Positions 1-7,470 are shown, numbered from the stretch's first letter. The stretch is 8,421 bases of DNA from Desulfobulbus sp. (GCA_030602145.1 JAUWAH010000078.1:1-8421), one strand, 5' to 3'. Notes: a model not told the origin generated them from the letters alone. Translations and numbers: made by a program.

Positions 1-1
1 G

Positions 2-1957
2 CTCCACGGCGCCATCCAGGAGCGGGTTGCCACCCTGGACGAACTGCACAAGAAGTTCGGTGAGCCGGTCGCCAATATCGTCAACGGCGCCACCCGGATC
101 ACTAATGTCCGCTACGACTCCCACCTGGCCCACGAGGCGGAAAACATCCGCAAGCTCCTGCTGGCCATCGGTGCTGACATCCGTGTTCTTCTGGTCAAGT
201 TGGCCGACCGGTTGCAGGATATGCTCAGTCTAGATGCGGTTGACGAGGAAGAACGGCGCGCCAAGGCTCGGGAAACCATGGATCTCTATGCGCCGCTGGC
301 CAGCCGTATCGGCATCGAATGGCTGAAGCGCGAGTTGGAGGATCTGGCCTTTCGCTTTCTGTTTCCGGTCGAATATGCCGAACTGAATACCCACCTTGAA
401 AGTACCCTGGCAGAACGCCAAGCCTATGTCGACGAGGTCATCGAGATCCTCTATGCCAAGCTGAGGACGAGCAAGATCGAACCGGTGCGGATCATCGGCC
501 GGCCCAAGCACATCTATTCGATCTACAAGAAACTGGTGGTCCAGAAAATCCCCCTGGAGCGGGTCTACGACAAGGTTGCCTTCCGCATCATCGTCCGCAC
601 GGTCAAGGAGTGCTACCAGGCCCTGGGTACGGTCCACGCCGACTGGACGCCGGTGCCGGGCCGGATCAAGGATTGGATCAGCGCGCCGAAATCGAACAAC
701 TACCAGTCGCTGCACACCACGGTGGCCGGTCCGCATGGTCATTTCATCGAGATCCAGATTCGCACCGAGGAGATGGACCGCGTTGCCCAGGAGGGCGTGG
801 CGGCCCACTGGGCCTACAAGGAAGGGCAGAAGATCTCCAGAGGCGACGCCCGTCTGTTCAAGGATCTGAAACGATTGGTTCAAACCCTCCAGGAGGTCGA
901 GGACCCGAACGAGTTCATGGAATCGGTGCGCGGCGAACTGTTCGAGCCGGATGTGTTCGCCCTCACTCCCACCGGCGAGGTCAGGGAACTGCCGCGGGGC
1001 TCGACACCGATCGATTTTGCCTACGCCATCCACACCGCCGTGGGTGACACCTGCGTCGGCGCCAAAGTCAACGGCCAGATTGTCCAGCTTAAGCATGAGC
1101 TGCAAAGCGGCGACATTGTTGAAATCCTCACCCAGAAGAACCAGCATCCCCGCCGGGCCTGGCTGCAACTGGTCAAGACCAGCAGGGCCCGCACCCGCAT
1201 CCGCCAGTATCTCCGGAGGGAGGAGAAGGAGCGGTCCCTGAAGCTGGGTCGGGAGATTTGCGAGCGGGAATTGAAAAAGTACGATGTCAATTTCCGTGGC
1301 CTGCTGAAGAGCGGCCATCTGCGCCTCCTTCTCAAGCAGCTCAGTTGCCAGTCCCTGGAGGACCTGCTGGTCCGGGTGGGTAACGGCTCGATCACCGTCC
1401 CGCATCTGGTGCGGACCCTGCAACCGGAAGAATTCCGTGAGGCCGAGGAAAAGCGGCGCATGGCGGAAATGGTCGAACGGGCCAAACGGGCAGCCGAAGA
1501 AAACCGCAGCACCGCATCCAGACGCCACGCCATCGACATCGACGGGGTTGACGGTATGTTGGTCAAGATCAGCCAATGCTGTCGGCCGGTTCCCGGCGAC
1601 CCCATCCTCGGCTTCATCACCACCGGTTCCGGGATTTCCATCCACAAGGCCGACTGCCACAATCTGCTGGCCACCGATCCGACCCGCTGGCTGGAGGTGT
1701 CCTGGTCCGGTTCGCCGCAGTCCGTCCATCGGGCGGCCCTGCAAATCCGGGCAGAGAACCGCAAAAGTCTCCTGGCCGAAATCAGTTCCACCATCAGTGC
1801 CGACGACGCCGATATCGTCGAATTGAATGCCCGCACCACGGTGGAGAACATCGCCGAACTCGATGTCCTGCTCGAGGTGGTCAATCTCAAACACCTCCAG
1901 ATCCTCCAGCAGCACCTCCTGCAAATGCCGGAGGTAATTGAAGTTCGGCGACGCTGA
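2..1957 (+). CDS. rel: RelA/SpoT-family (p)ppGpp synthetase, 5'-truncated by the window, hydrolase site degenerate
   Basis: Makes (p)ppGpp by transferring pyrophosphate from ATP to GDP/GTP; long Rel proteins sense uncharged tRNA on stalled ribosomes. The frame is open from base 2, so the gene starts outside the window; 651 residues are visible. In order: the end of the HD domain; the synthetase, with GRPKHIYS, the YDKVAFR aspartate, the RIKD motif (662-673), NNYQSLHT and IEIQIRT; a TGS domain (about 952-1130) with DFAYAIHT; a helical region; a conserved-cysteine/zinc-finger segment with adjacent cysteines and a later HKADC (about 1555-1660); and a C-terminal ACT domain. Aligned without gaps to streptococcal Rel, the HDxxED motif reads HGAIQE (5-22) and the downstream HN pair reads QD (215-220), so hydrolysis is probably lost. 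The catalytic synthetase residues are all present. It is probably the first visible gene of an operon with the Smr and rph genes. Family assignment is very sure; loss of hydrolase is inferred. Confidence 0.96.
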   Translation, partial: LHGAIQERVATLDELHKKFGEPVANIVNGATRITNVRYDSHLAHEAENIRKLLLAIGADIRVLLVKLADRLQDMLSLDAVDEEERRAKARETMDLYAPLASRIGIEWLKRELEDLAFRFLFPVEYAELNTHLESTLAERQAYVDEVIEILYAKLRTSKIEPVRIIGRPKHIYSIYKKLVVQKIPLERVYDKVAFRIIVRTVKECYQALGTVHADWTPVPGRIKDWISAPKSNNYQSLHTTVAGPHGHFIEIQIRTEEMDRVAQEGVAAHWAYKEGQKISRGDARLFKDLKRLVQTLQEVEDPNEFMESVRGELFEPDVFALTPTGEVRELPRGSTPIDFAYAIHTAVGDTCVGAKVNGQIVQLKHELQSGDIVEILTQKNQHPRRAWLQLVKTSRARTRIRQYLRREEKERSLKLGREICERELKKYDVNFRGLLKSGHLRLLLKQLSCQSLEDLLVRVGNGSITVPHLVRTLQPEEFREAEEKRRMAEMVERAKRAAEENRSTASRRHAIDIDGVDGMLVKISQCCRPVPGDPILGFITTGSGISIHKADCHNLLATDPTRWLEVSWSGSPQSVHRAALQIRAENRKSLLAEISSTISADDADIVELNARTTVENIAELDVLLEVVNLKHLQILQQHLLQMPEVIEVRRR

Positions 1958-1998
1958 CGGTCCCTGGCACGGTGAGAGCCGACGAGGCAATGCATCCG

Positions 1999-2439
1999 AT
2001 GACCTGCCCGGTCTGCGGCAACGAAATCGATCCCGGCAGCCGGCAATGCCCTTTTTGCCAATCGGTCTGCGAGGAAGTCCCGATCACCCGCCCCGGGCCG
2101 GTCCACCGGATGGTCAACCTGGAGAAGGGCCGGCCGCTGGTTCAGCAGGCCCTCGATCGCCTCGAATCGGCCATCACCGCCGGCCGTATGCAGGGGTTCA
2201 AGGCGCTCACCCTCATCCATGGCTACGGTTCCAGTGGCAGCGGCGGCGCCATCAAGAATGGTGTTGTGCAGCGATTGGAATTCCTGCGCCTCCAAGGGCA
2301 CATCAGGGAGATCGTTCCCGGGGAAACCTTCGAAGGCCGTTCCGGGCGTGGTCGGCAGCTGTTGCGCCGTTTTCCCTTTCTTGCCGGTCACCGTGATCTC
2401 AATCGGGCCAATCCCGGCATTACCCTGGTGATTTTATAA
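1999..2439 (+). CDS. Zinc-ribbon and Smr-domain protein
   Basis: Predicted 146-residue soluble protein. Residues 3-20 form a zinc ribbon (CPVC, then CPFC 11 residues after the second cysteine), with another cysteine at 24. Residues 39-146 resemble a Smr (small MutS-related) domain: a helix rich in A/L, then LTLIHGYGSSGSGGAI (residues 70-85) carrying the HGxG signature, and a closing hydrophobic strand GITLVIL at the C-terminus. Smr domains bind or cut nucleic acids; E. coli SmrB cuts mRNA at collided ribosomes. The DLH motif expected at the domain start reads NLE (residues 40-42), so nuclease activity is doubtful. Start choice is uncertain: ATG 1999 has GAGG 11 bases upstream, ATG 1990 has it too close, and GTG 1972 has no ribosome binding site. 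It lies 41 bases after rel and 51 before rph, suggesting an RNA or ribosome-related role. Substrate unknown. Confidence 0.85.
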   Translation: MTCPVCGNEIDPGSRQCPFCQSVCEEVPITRPGPVHRMVNLEKGRPLVQQALDRLESAITAGRMQGFKALTLIHGYGSSGSGGAIKNGVVQRLEFLRLQGHIREIVPGETFEGRSGRGRQLLRRFPFLAGHRDLNRANPGITLVIL

Positions 2440-2442
2440 GTC

Positions 2443-2490
2443 GGGAACCGTGCGTTGGGCAACGCTCCGGTTCACCGACAAGGAGGTTCC
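2443..2490 (+). promoter_or_regulatory. Hairpin in the rph leader with alternative SD-covering pairing
   Basis: In the 51-base gap before rph, GAACCG (2445-2450) pairs with CGGTTC (2468-2473), and inside it GCGTT (2452-2456) pairs with AACGC (2461-2465) around a GGGC loop. This makes an 11-pair stem with a small 1/2 internal loop. No U-run follows, so an intrinsic terminator is unlikely. The Shine-Dalgarno AAGGAGG (2480-2486) lies seven bases downstream. The same 5' arm, GGAACC (2444-2449), is also complementary to GGTTCC (2485-2490), which overlaps the Shine-Dalgarno and abuts the ATG. The two pairings exclude each other. The pairings are seen directly; any regulatory use is inferred. Confidence 0.45.
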
Positions 2491-3198
2491 ATGCGAAGCG
2501 ATGATCGCCCGGCCGACGGCCTGCGTCCCGTTCGGGTCGAATACGGTGTCCAACCCCACGCCGACGGCTCGGTGTTGGTTCGGATGGGCCACACCCATGT
2601 GCTCTGCGGCGTGACCGTCGAGGACAAGGTTCCCCCCTTTCTCAAGGACAGGAGCCAGGGATGGATCACCGCCGAATACGGCATGCTGCCCTGCGCCACC
2701 CACAGCCGAGGCAGAAGGGAATCGATTGCCGGGATTTCCGGCCGGAGTCAGGAGATTGGGCGGTTGATTGGCCGGAGCCTGCGAATGATGGTCGACCTGA
2801 CCCTGCTGGGCGAACACACCCTGCGGATCGACTGCGATGTGCTCAATGCCGACGGCGGCACCCGGTGCGCCTCGATCACCGGCGGGGCGCTGGCGGTGCG
2901 GATGGCCGTGGAAAACATGGTGGCTCAGGGCAGGTTGGCGACCCTGCCGCCACTTGTGCCCGTGGCGGCGGTCAGTGCCGGTGTGGTCGCCGGTCAGCCG
3001 CTTCTCGATCTGGACTACAGCGAGGATGCAGCCGCCGAGGTCGATGCCAATTTCGTCATGAGCAGCGACGGTCGTTGGATCGAGGTGCAATCCACCGCCG
3101 AGGGGGCGCCCTTCCGGCCGGAACTGTTCATGGCCATGGCCGATTTGGCCTCGGAGGGTATTCGGCAGCTCTTTGCCCTGTGGGAAACGAGGGGCTGA
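2491..3198 (+). CDS. rph: Ribonuclease PH
   Basis: Phosphate-dependent 3'-5' exoribonuclease that trims tRNA precursors and helps degrade rRNA in starvation; works as a hexamer in the cytoplasm. The 235 residues match the usual length of about 238. Family motifs run in order: [11 protein letters not shown] at the N-terminus, [57 protein letters not shown] (phosphate-binding TR at residues 124-125), [26 protein letters not shown] and [13 protein letters not shown] 2491 is chosen because AAGGAGG sits four bases upstream and the homology begins at once; a longer in-frame start at 2455 would swallow this site. Two positions differ from the common consensus: EIQRLIGR reads EIGRLIGR, and QGTAEG reads QSTAEG (serine 201). 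Neither removes a known phosphate ligand. It is the last gene of the rel-Smr-rph run and faces the convergent EAL-HDOD gene. Confidence 0.96.
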   Translation: MRSDDRPADGLRPVRVEYGVQPHADGSVLVRMGHTHVLCGVTVEDKVPPFLKDRSQGWITAEYGMLPCATHSRGRRESIAGISGRSQEIGRLIGRSLRMMVDLTLLGEHTLRIDCDVLNADGGTRCASITGGALAVRMAVENMVAQGRLATLPPLVPVAAVSAGVVAGQPLLDLDYSEDAAAEVDANFVMSSDGRWIEVQSTAEGAPFRPELFMAMADLASEGIRQLFALWETRG

Positions 3199-3221
3199 TC
3201 GGAACAAAGCGACAGGCATCT

Positions 3222-3241
3222 GGGCCGGGGTTGTACGGCCC
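3222..3241. terminator. Possible bidirectional hairpin between convergent genes
   Basis: GGGCCG (3222-3227) and CGGCCC (3236-3241) form a perfect six-pair GC stem with an 8-base loop in the 56-base gap between the rph stop and the EAL-HDOD stop. It is positioned to end transcription from both sides, but neither strand has a U-tract after the stem, so it is at best a weak or factor-assisted terminator. Confidence 0.35.
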
Positions 3242-3254
3242 TCGATAGGGGGGA

Positions 3255-4460
3255 TCAGTCAAGCAGGGTGGCGAACTTGATGGCTTGCCGATAGATCTCG
3301 TACAGTTGACCGGCATTGACCCTCAGTTTGCCCAGGGCGGCTAAACACTGCTGCATCTCACCTTTTTCGTAGGCAATCGCGGCCTCCAGGTAAACGACCA
3401 GTGGCCCCCGTTGATGGATCAGGGCGTCCTTGACCTCGTCCGAGAGTGGCAACCCGTCCATGATGCGGGGCATCGGCGTGTCAAGGAGGGCGTCGAGGAG
3501 CGAAAAAAGCCCGAGGAGAAAGAGTTCGGAAGCATCCGCGCCAGACGCCTCCGCCTCGGCCAGCAGTTCGCAAAAACGGCCCCGGATCACCGACAGCCGC
3601 ACCAGTTCCGTCGGTTTGTCCGCCGCCAACTCCGAGATGATCACCAGGGTGACGAACCGCCTGATTTCCCGTTCCCCCAGATAGATGATGGCCTGCCGGA
3701 CCGATTCCACCTGTTTGAGCAGGTAGAAGAAGGCCGAGTTGATGTAGCGCAGCAATTTGTAGGTGATGGCGACATCGGCGCCGATGATCTCCTCCAGCCT
3801 GGTCACCGTGGTCTGCCGTTTGTTGACCTCGGCCAGCAGCCGGAGCAGATTGGCCTTGTTGGCGGCGATCTCGGTGATGCGCAGTGATTCCGGGCGGGCG
3901 AAGAAATAACCCTGAAAGTAGTTGAATCCCTGTTTTCTGGCGTGGTCAAGCTCTTCGTAGCTTTCCACCTTTTCGGCGAGAAACTTGAGATTGAAATGCG
4001 CCAGACGGCGCATGGTCCGTTCGATTTCGTCGCTGGTCGAGAGCTGATAGTCGATCTTGACGATGTTGACCAGTTCGATCAGCGGCAGCAACTCCTTGGT
4101 GAACACAAAATCGTCCAGCGCCAGGATGTAACCCCGGCTGGAGAGAGCCCGGCAGGCTTCCAGCACCTCAGCGCTGGGCGGAACACTTTCCAGGATTTCG
4201 ACGATGATCTTGTTCTTGGGAAAGGCGGCGGCGATTTCCCTGACCAGGAGTTTTTCGGTGAAATTGATGAAACAGGGTTTGTTGCCGGCGATTTGTTCGA
4301 TGCCTTCGGTGAGGAAGGTGGTGGAGAGCAGGCTGGTGGTGGCCCGGTCGCCGCTGAGTTCTCCCAGCTTCAACCCGAGGGTCTGGCGGAAGAGCAGTTC
4401 GTAGGCGAACAGTTTGTTGTGGATGTCGAAGATCGGCTGCCGGGCAATATGCACATCCAT
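3255..4460 (-). CDS. EAL-HDOD (YuxH-type) signalling protein
   Basis: Predicted 401-residue cytoplasmic protein with an N-terminal EAL-like domain (about 1-190) and a C-terminal HDOD domain (about 195-400), the YuxH/CdgJ architecture. The start carries the family signature HIARQPIFD and YELLFR (E21), where canonical phosphodiesterases have EALxR. Other EAL positions are recognisable: N66, E88, DD at 116-117, K135, E163 and Q183 in FQGYFF. The loop after DDF, normally DFGTGYSSL, reads DDFVFTKEL, so it is shorter and unlike active enzymes. Related proteins studied elsewhere, such as Vibrio CdgJ, act as non-catalytic regulators of motility or adhesion; that role here is an inference. HDOD domains are protein-interaction or signalling modules in two-component and c-di-GMP networks. 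ATG 4460 has GGAGGT three bases upstream. A plausible promoter of its own lies 34 bases before the start. The catalytic state is undecided from sequence. Confidence 0.93.
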   Translation of the reverse strand: MDVHIARQPIFDIHNKLFAYELLFRQTLGLKLGELSGDRATTSLLSTTFLTEGIEQIAGNKPCFINFTEKLLVREIAAAFPKNKIIVEILESVPPSAEVLEACRALSSRGYILALDDFVFTKELLPLIELVNIVKIDYQLSTSDEIERTMRRLAHFNLKFLAEKVESYEELDHARKQGFNYFQGYFFARPESLRITEIAANKANLLRLLAEVNKRQTTVTRLEEIIGADVAITYKLLRYINSAFFYLLKQVESVRQAIIYLGEREIRRFVTLVIISELAADKPTELVRLSVIRGRFCELLAEAEASGADASELFLLGLFSLLDALLDTPMPRIMDGLPLSDEVKDALIHQRGPLVVYLEAAIAYEKGEMQQCLAALGKLRVNAGQLYEIYRQAIKFATLLD

Positions 4461-4494
4461 GAAACCTCCATGATCAGGAATTGTTCTCGCTTCA

Positions 4495-4523
4495 ACTATA
4501 GGGCAAAAAGAACTCCCGACCAA
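4495..4523 (-). promoter_or_regulatory. Candidate sigma-70 promoter for the EAL-HDOD gene
   Basis: On the minus strand, TTGGTC (4523-4518) is followed after exactly 17 bases by TATAGT (4500-4495), five of six matches to the -10 consensus. The -10 lies 34 bases before the EAL-HDOD ATG. The -35 matches only at TTG. It lies in the 70-base gap after the Nudix stop, so the gene can probably be expressed apart from rlmKL-Nudix. Confidence 0.5.
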
Positions 4524-4530
4524 GAAAGAA

Positions 4531-5037
4531 TCAAATCGAGCCCGCAAGTCGTTGCAGCAGGAAAAGTCCGTCCGGAGTGAATGGTTCCGTTCGGTGCAGT
4601 GGCTCGATCGCCTCAAGGGCAATGAACCGGCCGTGATCGATCTCCTCCTCCTGGAGAAAAAAGGGCCCCTCACTGGTGCATGTATAGATGCGGCCCCAGA
4701 CCCGGTTGGCGTCGTCCTCGAAGTATTGATCGAACCGGTGGGCGAGCTTGACCCCGCCGATCCCCAATTCCTCCTGCAACTCCCGCAGGGCCGCATCCGG
4801 ATAACTTTCGCCGGCCAGCACCACGCCGCCGGCGGCCACATCCCAGCAACCGGGATAGATATCCTTGCCGAGCGACCGTTTCTGGATGAACAGTTCCCCC
4901 TGTCGGTTGAAGACCAGGATGTAGACCGCCCGGTGGATGAGTCGCTGTTGGCGCATGATCCGACGGCTGACCGCACCGATGGGGTGGTTGTCGCGGTCGA
5001 CGATCTCGACCAGTTCCTCGGCCGGGATGGCGGTCAT
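4531..5037 (-). CDS. YfcD-like Nudix hydrolase
   Basis: Predicted 168-residue hydrolase of nucleoside-diphosphate-linked compounds; substrate unknown. The Nudix box is perfect at residues 71-93: Gx5E (E77), seven residues, then REL-QEE-LG-I, whose glutamates bind the metal. Flanking features match E. coli YfcD closely: HRAVYILV, PGCWDVAAGG just before the box, YFEDDANRVWG and GPFFLQEEEI after it, and FTPDGL near the end. ATG 5037 is chosen because the family homology starts there and AGGAG lies five bases upstream; longer in-frame starts would run back into rlmKL. Its ATG overlaps the rlmKL stop (ATGA at 5037-5034), which argues for translational coupling and one transcript with rlmKL. YfcD/Idi-like proteins sometimes resemble isopentenyl-diphosphate isomerase in outline, but the intact Nudix box favours a hydrolase. 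Confidence 0.93.
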   Translation of the reverse strand: MTAIPAEELVEIVDRDNHPIGAVSRRIMRQQRLIHRAVYILVFNRQGELFIQKRSLGKDIYPGCWDVAAGGVVLAGESYPDAALRELQEELGIGGVKLAHRFDQYFEDDANRVWGRIYTCTSEGPFFLQEEEIDHGRFIALEAIEPLHRTEPFTPDGLFLLQRLAGSI

Positions 5038-7241
5038 AACTGCTCCTGGAAGGAGGATGCGTGCTCCTGGCGGTGGCCGATTTCCCAACACCGGTGAATG
5101 CGGCGGTTGCGCTGGAAGTCAAACGGGACGGTTTCGGTGCTGATTTCCCGGACCGCATAGCTGCGCTCCATGGATTCATCCAGCTTGAACGACCTGGAAT
5201 TGGTGGAAAAGACCAGGATGCCGCCTTTGACCAGCCGCTGCATCGCCAGGCGGAGGAGGGCGGGGTGATCCTTCTGGATGTCGAAGGTCTGCTTGCGGTG
5301 GCGGGCATTGGAAAAGGTGGGCGGATCGACGAAGATCAGTCCGAACCGCTCCTGGCTGTGCTTGAGCCACTCCAGGCAGTCGGCCTCCACGGTCTGATGC
5401 AGCGGCCCGCCGAAGCCGTTGATGGCCAGGTTGGCCCTGGCCCTGGTCAGGTAGGTGGGGGAGACATCGACGGTGGTGGTGGCGGTGGCGCCGCCCATGG
5501 CGGCATAGACCGTGGCGCTGCCGGTATAGGCGAACAGGTTGAGAAAGGTTTTGCCCTGGGCCAATCGCTGCAATCGTTGCCTGGTGAGGCGGTGGTCGAG
5601 AAAAAGCCCGGTATCCAGGTACTCGGTGAAGTTGACCAGAAACCGGGCACCGCCTTCCCGTACCTCATGCAGTACGCCGGTGCCGGGTTTCTTCTGATAC
5701 TGCTTGGCCCCTTTCTGCTTTTGCCGGGTTTTGATGAACAGCCGGCTGCGGGGCACATCGAACAGGCTGCGCAGCACCTGCAAGGCGATGCCGAAACGCT
5801 GTTCGGCCTTGTCCGGATCGATGCTGGCCGGCGGGGCGTACTCCTGGACATGGATCCATTCCTCGTAGAGATCAATCGCCAGGTTGTATTCGGGCATATC
5901 GGCATCGTAGAGGCGAAAACAGGTGATTCCCTCTTTCTGGGCCCACGGCAGGAGCGCGGCACAATTCTTGAGCAGTCGGTTGGCAAAATCCGCACCGGGG
6001 CTGTCGGCGGGCAAGGGGGTCAGGGCCCAGCGGTGATCCGGTTTCTCGGTCATGCGGCTCTCCCGGCCCACCAGCAGTTGGCATTTGAGCGGCCCATTGA
6101 ACAGTCGATGCCGTTGTTGCCACTCCATGCCGGTCATTTCAGCCAGGTCCGGGTTGGCGGTGAAGAACCCCAGGGTCCAGCCACCGAACCGGTCCCGGAA
6201 GGTGCGCCCCAGGCAGCGATAGAGGTATTTGACCGCTTCCTTGTCCGACAACCGTTCACCGTAGGGCGGGTTGGTCAACAGGAGCCCCGCCGGTGCGGGA
6301 CTCTCCAGGCGCGCCAATTGCCGCTGCTTGATGACGATCACATCGCGTAAACCGGCGGCGATGACATTCTTGCGGGCCGCGGCCACCGCCTTGGGATCGG
6401 CGTCGTAGCCGATGAATTGCGGCCAGGGGGCTGGAATCCCCTGGTTTTCCCGGTCGAGGGCCTCCCGGACCAGCCGTTCCCAAAGATGGGGATCGTGTTT
6501 GTTCCAGGCCATGAAGCCGAAGGTTTTGCGCAGCAGGCCGGGGGCGCTGTCGCTGAGCATCAGCGCCGCCTCGATCAGCAGGGTGCCGCTGCCGCACATC
6601 GGATCGAGCAGCACCGGTTCGTCATCGGTTCTGTGCAGCCAACCGGAGAGTTGGACGATGGCCGCGGCCAGGGTCTCCTTGAGGGGAGCCTCGCCGGTGC
6701 CGCTGCGATAGCCCCGCCGGTGCAGGCTGTCACCGGAAAGATCGAGCGACAGGGAGGCGCCGGTTCCCTGGACATGGAGTTGGATGCGGATGCCGGCGTG
6801 GAGGGGATCCACGTCCGGACGGTTGCCGAACCGTTTGCGAAACTGGTCGACAATGGCGTCCTTGACGCGCAGGGTGGCATACTGGCTGTGGGTGAGGGCG
6901 GCGTTGACCAGGGTGGTATGGACGGCGAAGGTGGTCTTCCAGGTGAAGTGATCGTCCCAAAGGACTGTGCCGGCATGGGTGTACAGGGCATCGGGGTCGG
7001 GGGCGTCGAAGCGAACCAGTTCCAGGAGGATGCGGGAAGCGAACCGCGACCATAGGCAGGCCCGGTAACCGGTTTCCAGATTGCCGGTCCAGACGACCGC
7101 GCCCGGAAGGGTGGTGATTGCGTCGCCGCCGAAAGAGGCGATTTCCTCGGCGACGAGCGGTTCCAGGCCGGAGCCGCAGGTGGCGGTGAAGCGCAGGGGC
7201 TGCTTTTTTCTTTTTTTGGCGGTCGGGTGGTGAGGCAGCAT
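5034..7241 (-). CDS. rlmL: Bifunctional 23S rRNA methyltransferase RlmKL (m2G2445 / m7G2069)
   Basis: Adds m2G at 2445 and m7G at 2069 (E. coli numbering) of 23S rRNA during assembly of the large ribosomal subunit, using S-adenosylmethionine. 735 residues against about 702 in E. coli. Order: a THUMP/ferredoxin-like region (about 17-170, with SQYATLRVKDAIVDQF); the RlmL methyltransferase, with the SAM motif DPMCGSGT (D213) and catalytic NPPYGERL (N324); the linker YRLYDADMPEYNLAIDLY in close variant form, then VQEYAPP; and the RlmK methyltransferase with NLFAYTGSATV (N568) and VDPPTFSN (D639), ending IHRCWEIG plus a short tail. ATG 7241 is the nearest start before the homology (LRFTATCGSGLEPL); no clear ribosome binding site precedes it, and the frame stays open upstream without family similarity. 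A KKRKK stretch close to the N-terminus comes from a long A-run. Coupled to the Nudix gene by ATGA. Confidence 0.96.
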   Translation of the reverse strand: MLPHHPTAKKRKKQPLRFTATCGSGLEPLVAEEIASFGGDAITTLPGAVVWTGNLETGYRACLWSRFASRILLELVRFDAPDPDALYTHAGTVLWDDHFTWKTTFAVHTTLVNAALTHSQYATLRVKDAIVDQFRKRFGNRPDVDPLHAGIRIQLHVQGTGASLSLDLSGDSLHRRGYRSGTGEAPLKETLAAAIVQLSGWLHRTDDEPVLLDPMCGSGTLLIEAALMLSDSAPGLLRKTFGFMAWNKHDPHLWERLVREALDRENQGIPAPWPQFIGYDADPKAVAAARKNVIAAGLRDVIVIKQRQLARLESPAPAGLLLTNPPYGERLSDKEAVKYLYRCLGRTFRDRFGGWTLGFFTANPDLAEMTGMEWQQRHRLFNGPLKCQLLVGRESRMTEKPDHRWALTPLPADSPGADFANRLLKNCAALLPWAQKEGITCFRLYDADMPEYNLAIDLYEEWIHVQEYAPPASIDPDKAEQRFGIALQVLRSLFDVPRSRLFIKTRQKQKGAKQYQKKPGTGVLHEVREGGARFLVNFTEYLDTGLFLDHRLTRQRLQRLAQGKTFLNLFAYTGSATVYAAMGGATATTTVDVSPTYLTRARANLAINGFGGPLHQTVEADCLEWLKHSQERFGLIFVDPPTFSNARHRKQTFDIQKDHPALLRLAMQRLVKGGILVFSTNSRSFKLDESMERSYAVREISTETVPFDFQRNRRIHRCWEIGHRQEHASSFQEQL

Positions 7242-7352
7242 GGAATGGCTCAGTGGCGGAGGCGCGGCCGGCGGAAACGGCCCGCTGCCGCATCGATGAG
7301 GTTGCGGGGAGAGGCTGCCGCCATTGGTGCGGACGAACGGCTGAATGTCTTG

Positions 7353-7368
7353 ACAACGAACGGTTCCT
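7353..7368 (+). repeat. Repeat copy 1, with GAAC-G-GTTC dyad
   Basis: ACAACGAAC joined to GGTTCCT. The centre GAAC-G-GTTC (7358-7366) is a perfect dyad. It overlaps the end of the TTGACA at 7350-7355. GAACC (7373-7377) and the dyad AAACC-A-GGTTT (7381-7391) follow closely. The same two blocks recur 118 bases downstream. Confidence 0.55.
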
Positions 7369-7470
7369 GTGCGAACCATAAAACCAGGTTTCACATGGGC
7401 CGTTGTCTCCCGATGGCGGCAGAGGCGTGTTTGGCGCGCAACATAGTCAAACTCTGCCGGGAAGTAAATA

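Noticed and set aside
230..1990. A 586-residue open frame on the minus strand opposite rel
   Set aside because: It mirrors the rel gene codon for codon in a GC-rich region, has no recognisable domain, and is rich in low-information residues; it is a shadow of the true gene.
3195..3258. Inverted CTGATC (3195-3200) and GATCAG (3253-3258) flanking the rph/EAL-HDOD gap
   Set aside because: Both arms arise from the two convergent TGA stop codons in similar contexts; six bases 52 apart are easily chance.
4461..4976. Upstream extension of the EAL-HDOD frame to give a 573-residue protein
   Set aside because: The added N-terminal part is an out-of-frame reading of the Nudix gene; the family signature and a GGAGGT site both fix the start at 4460.
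5061..6350. A 429-residue plus-strand open frame opposite rlmKL
   Set aside because: Glycine-, glutamine- and valine-rich antisense translation without any family motif, lying wholly over a well-supported gene.
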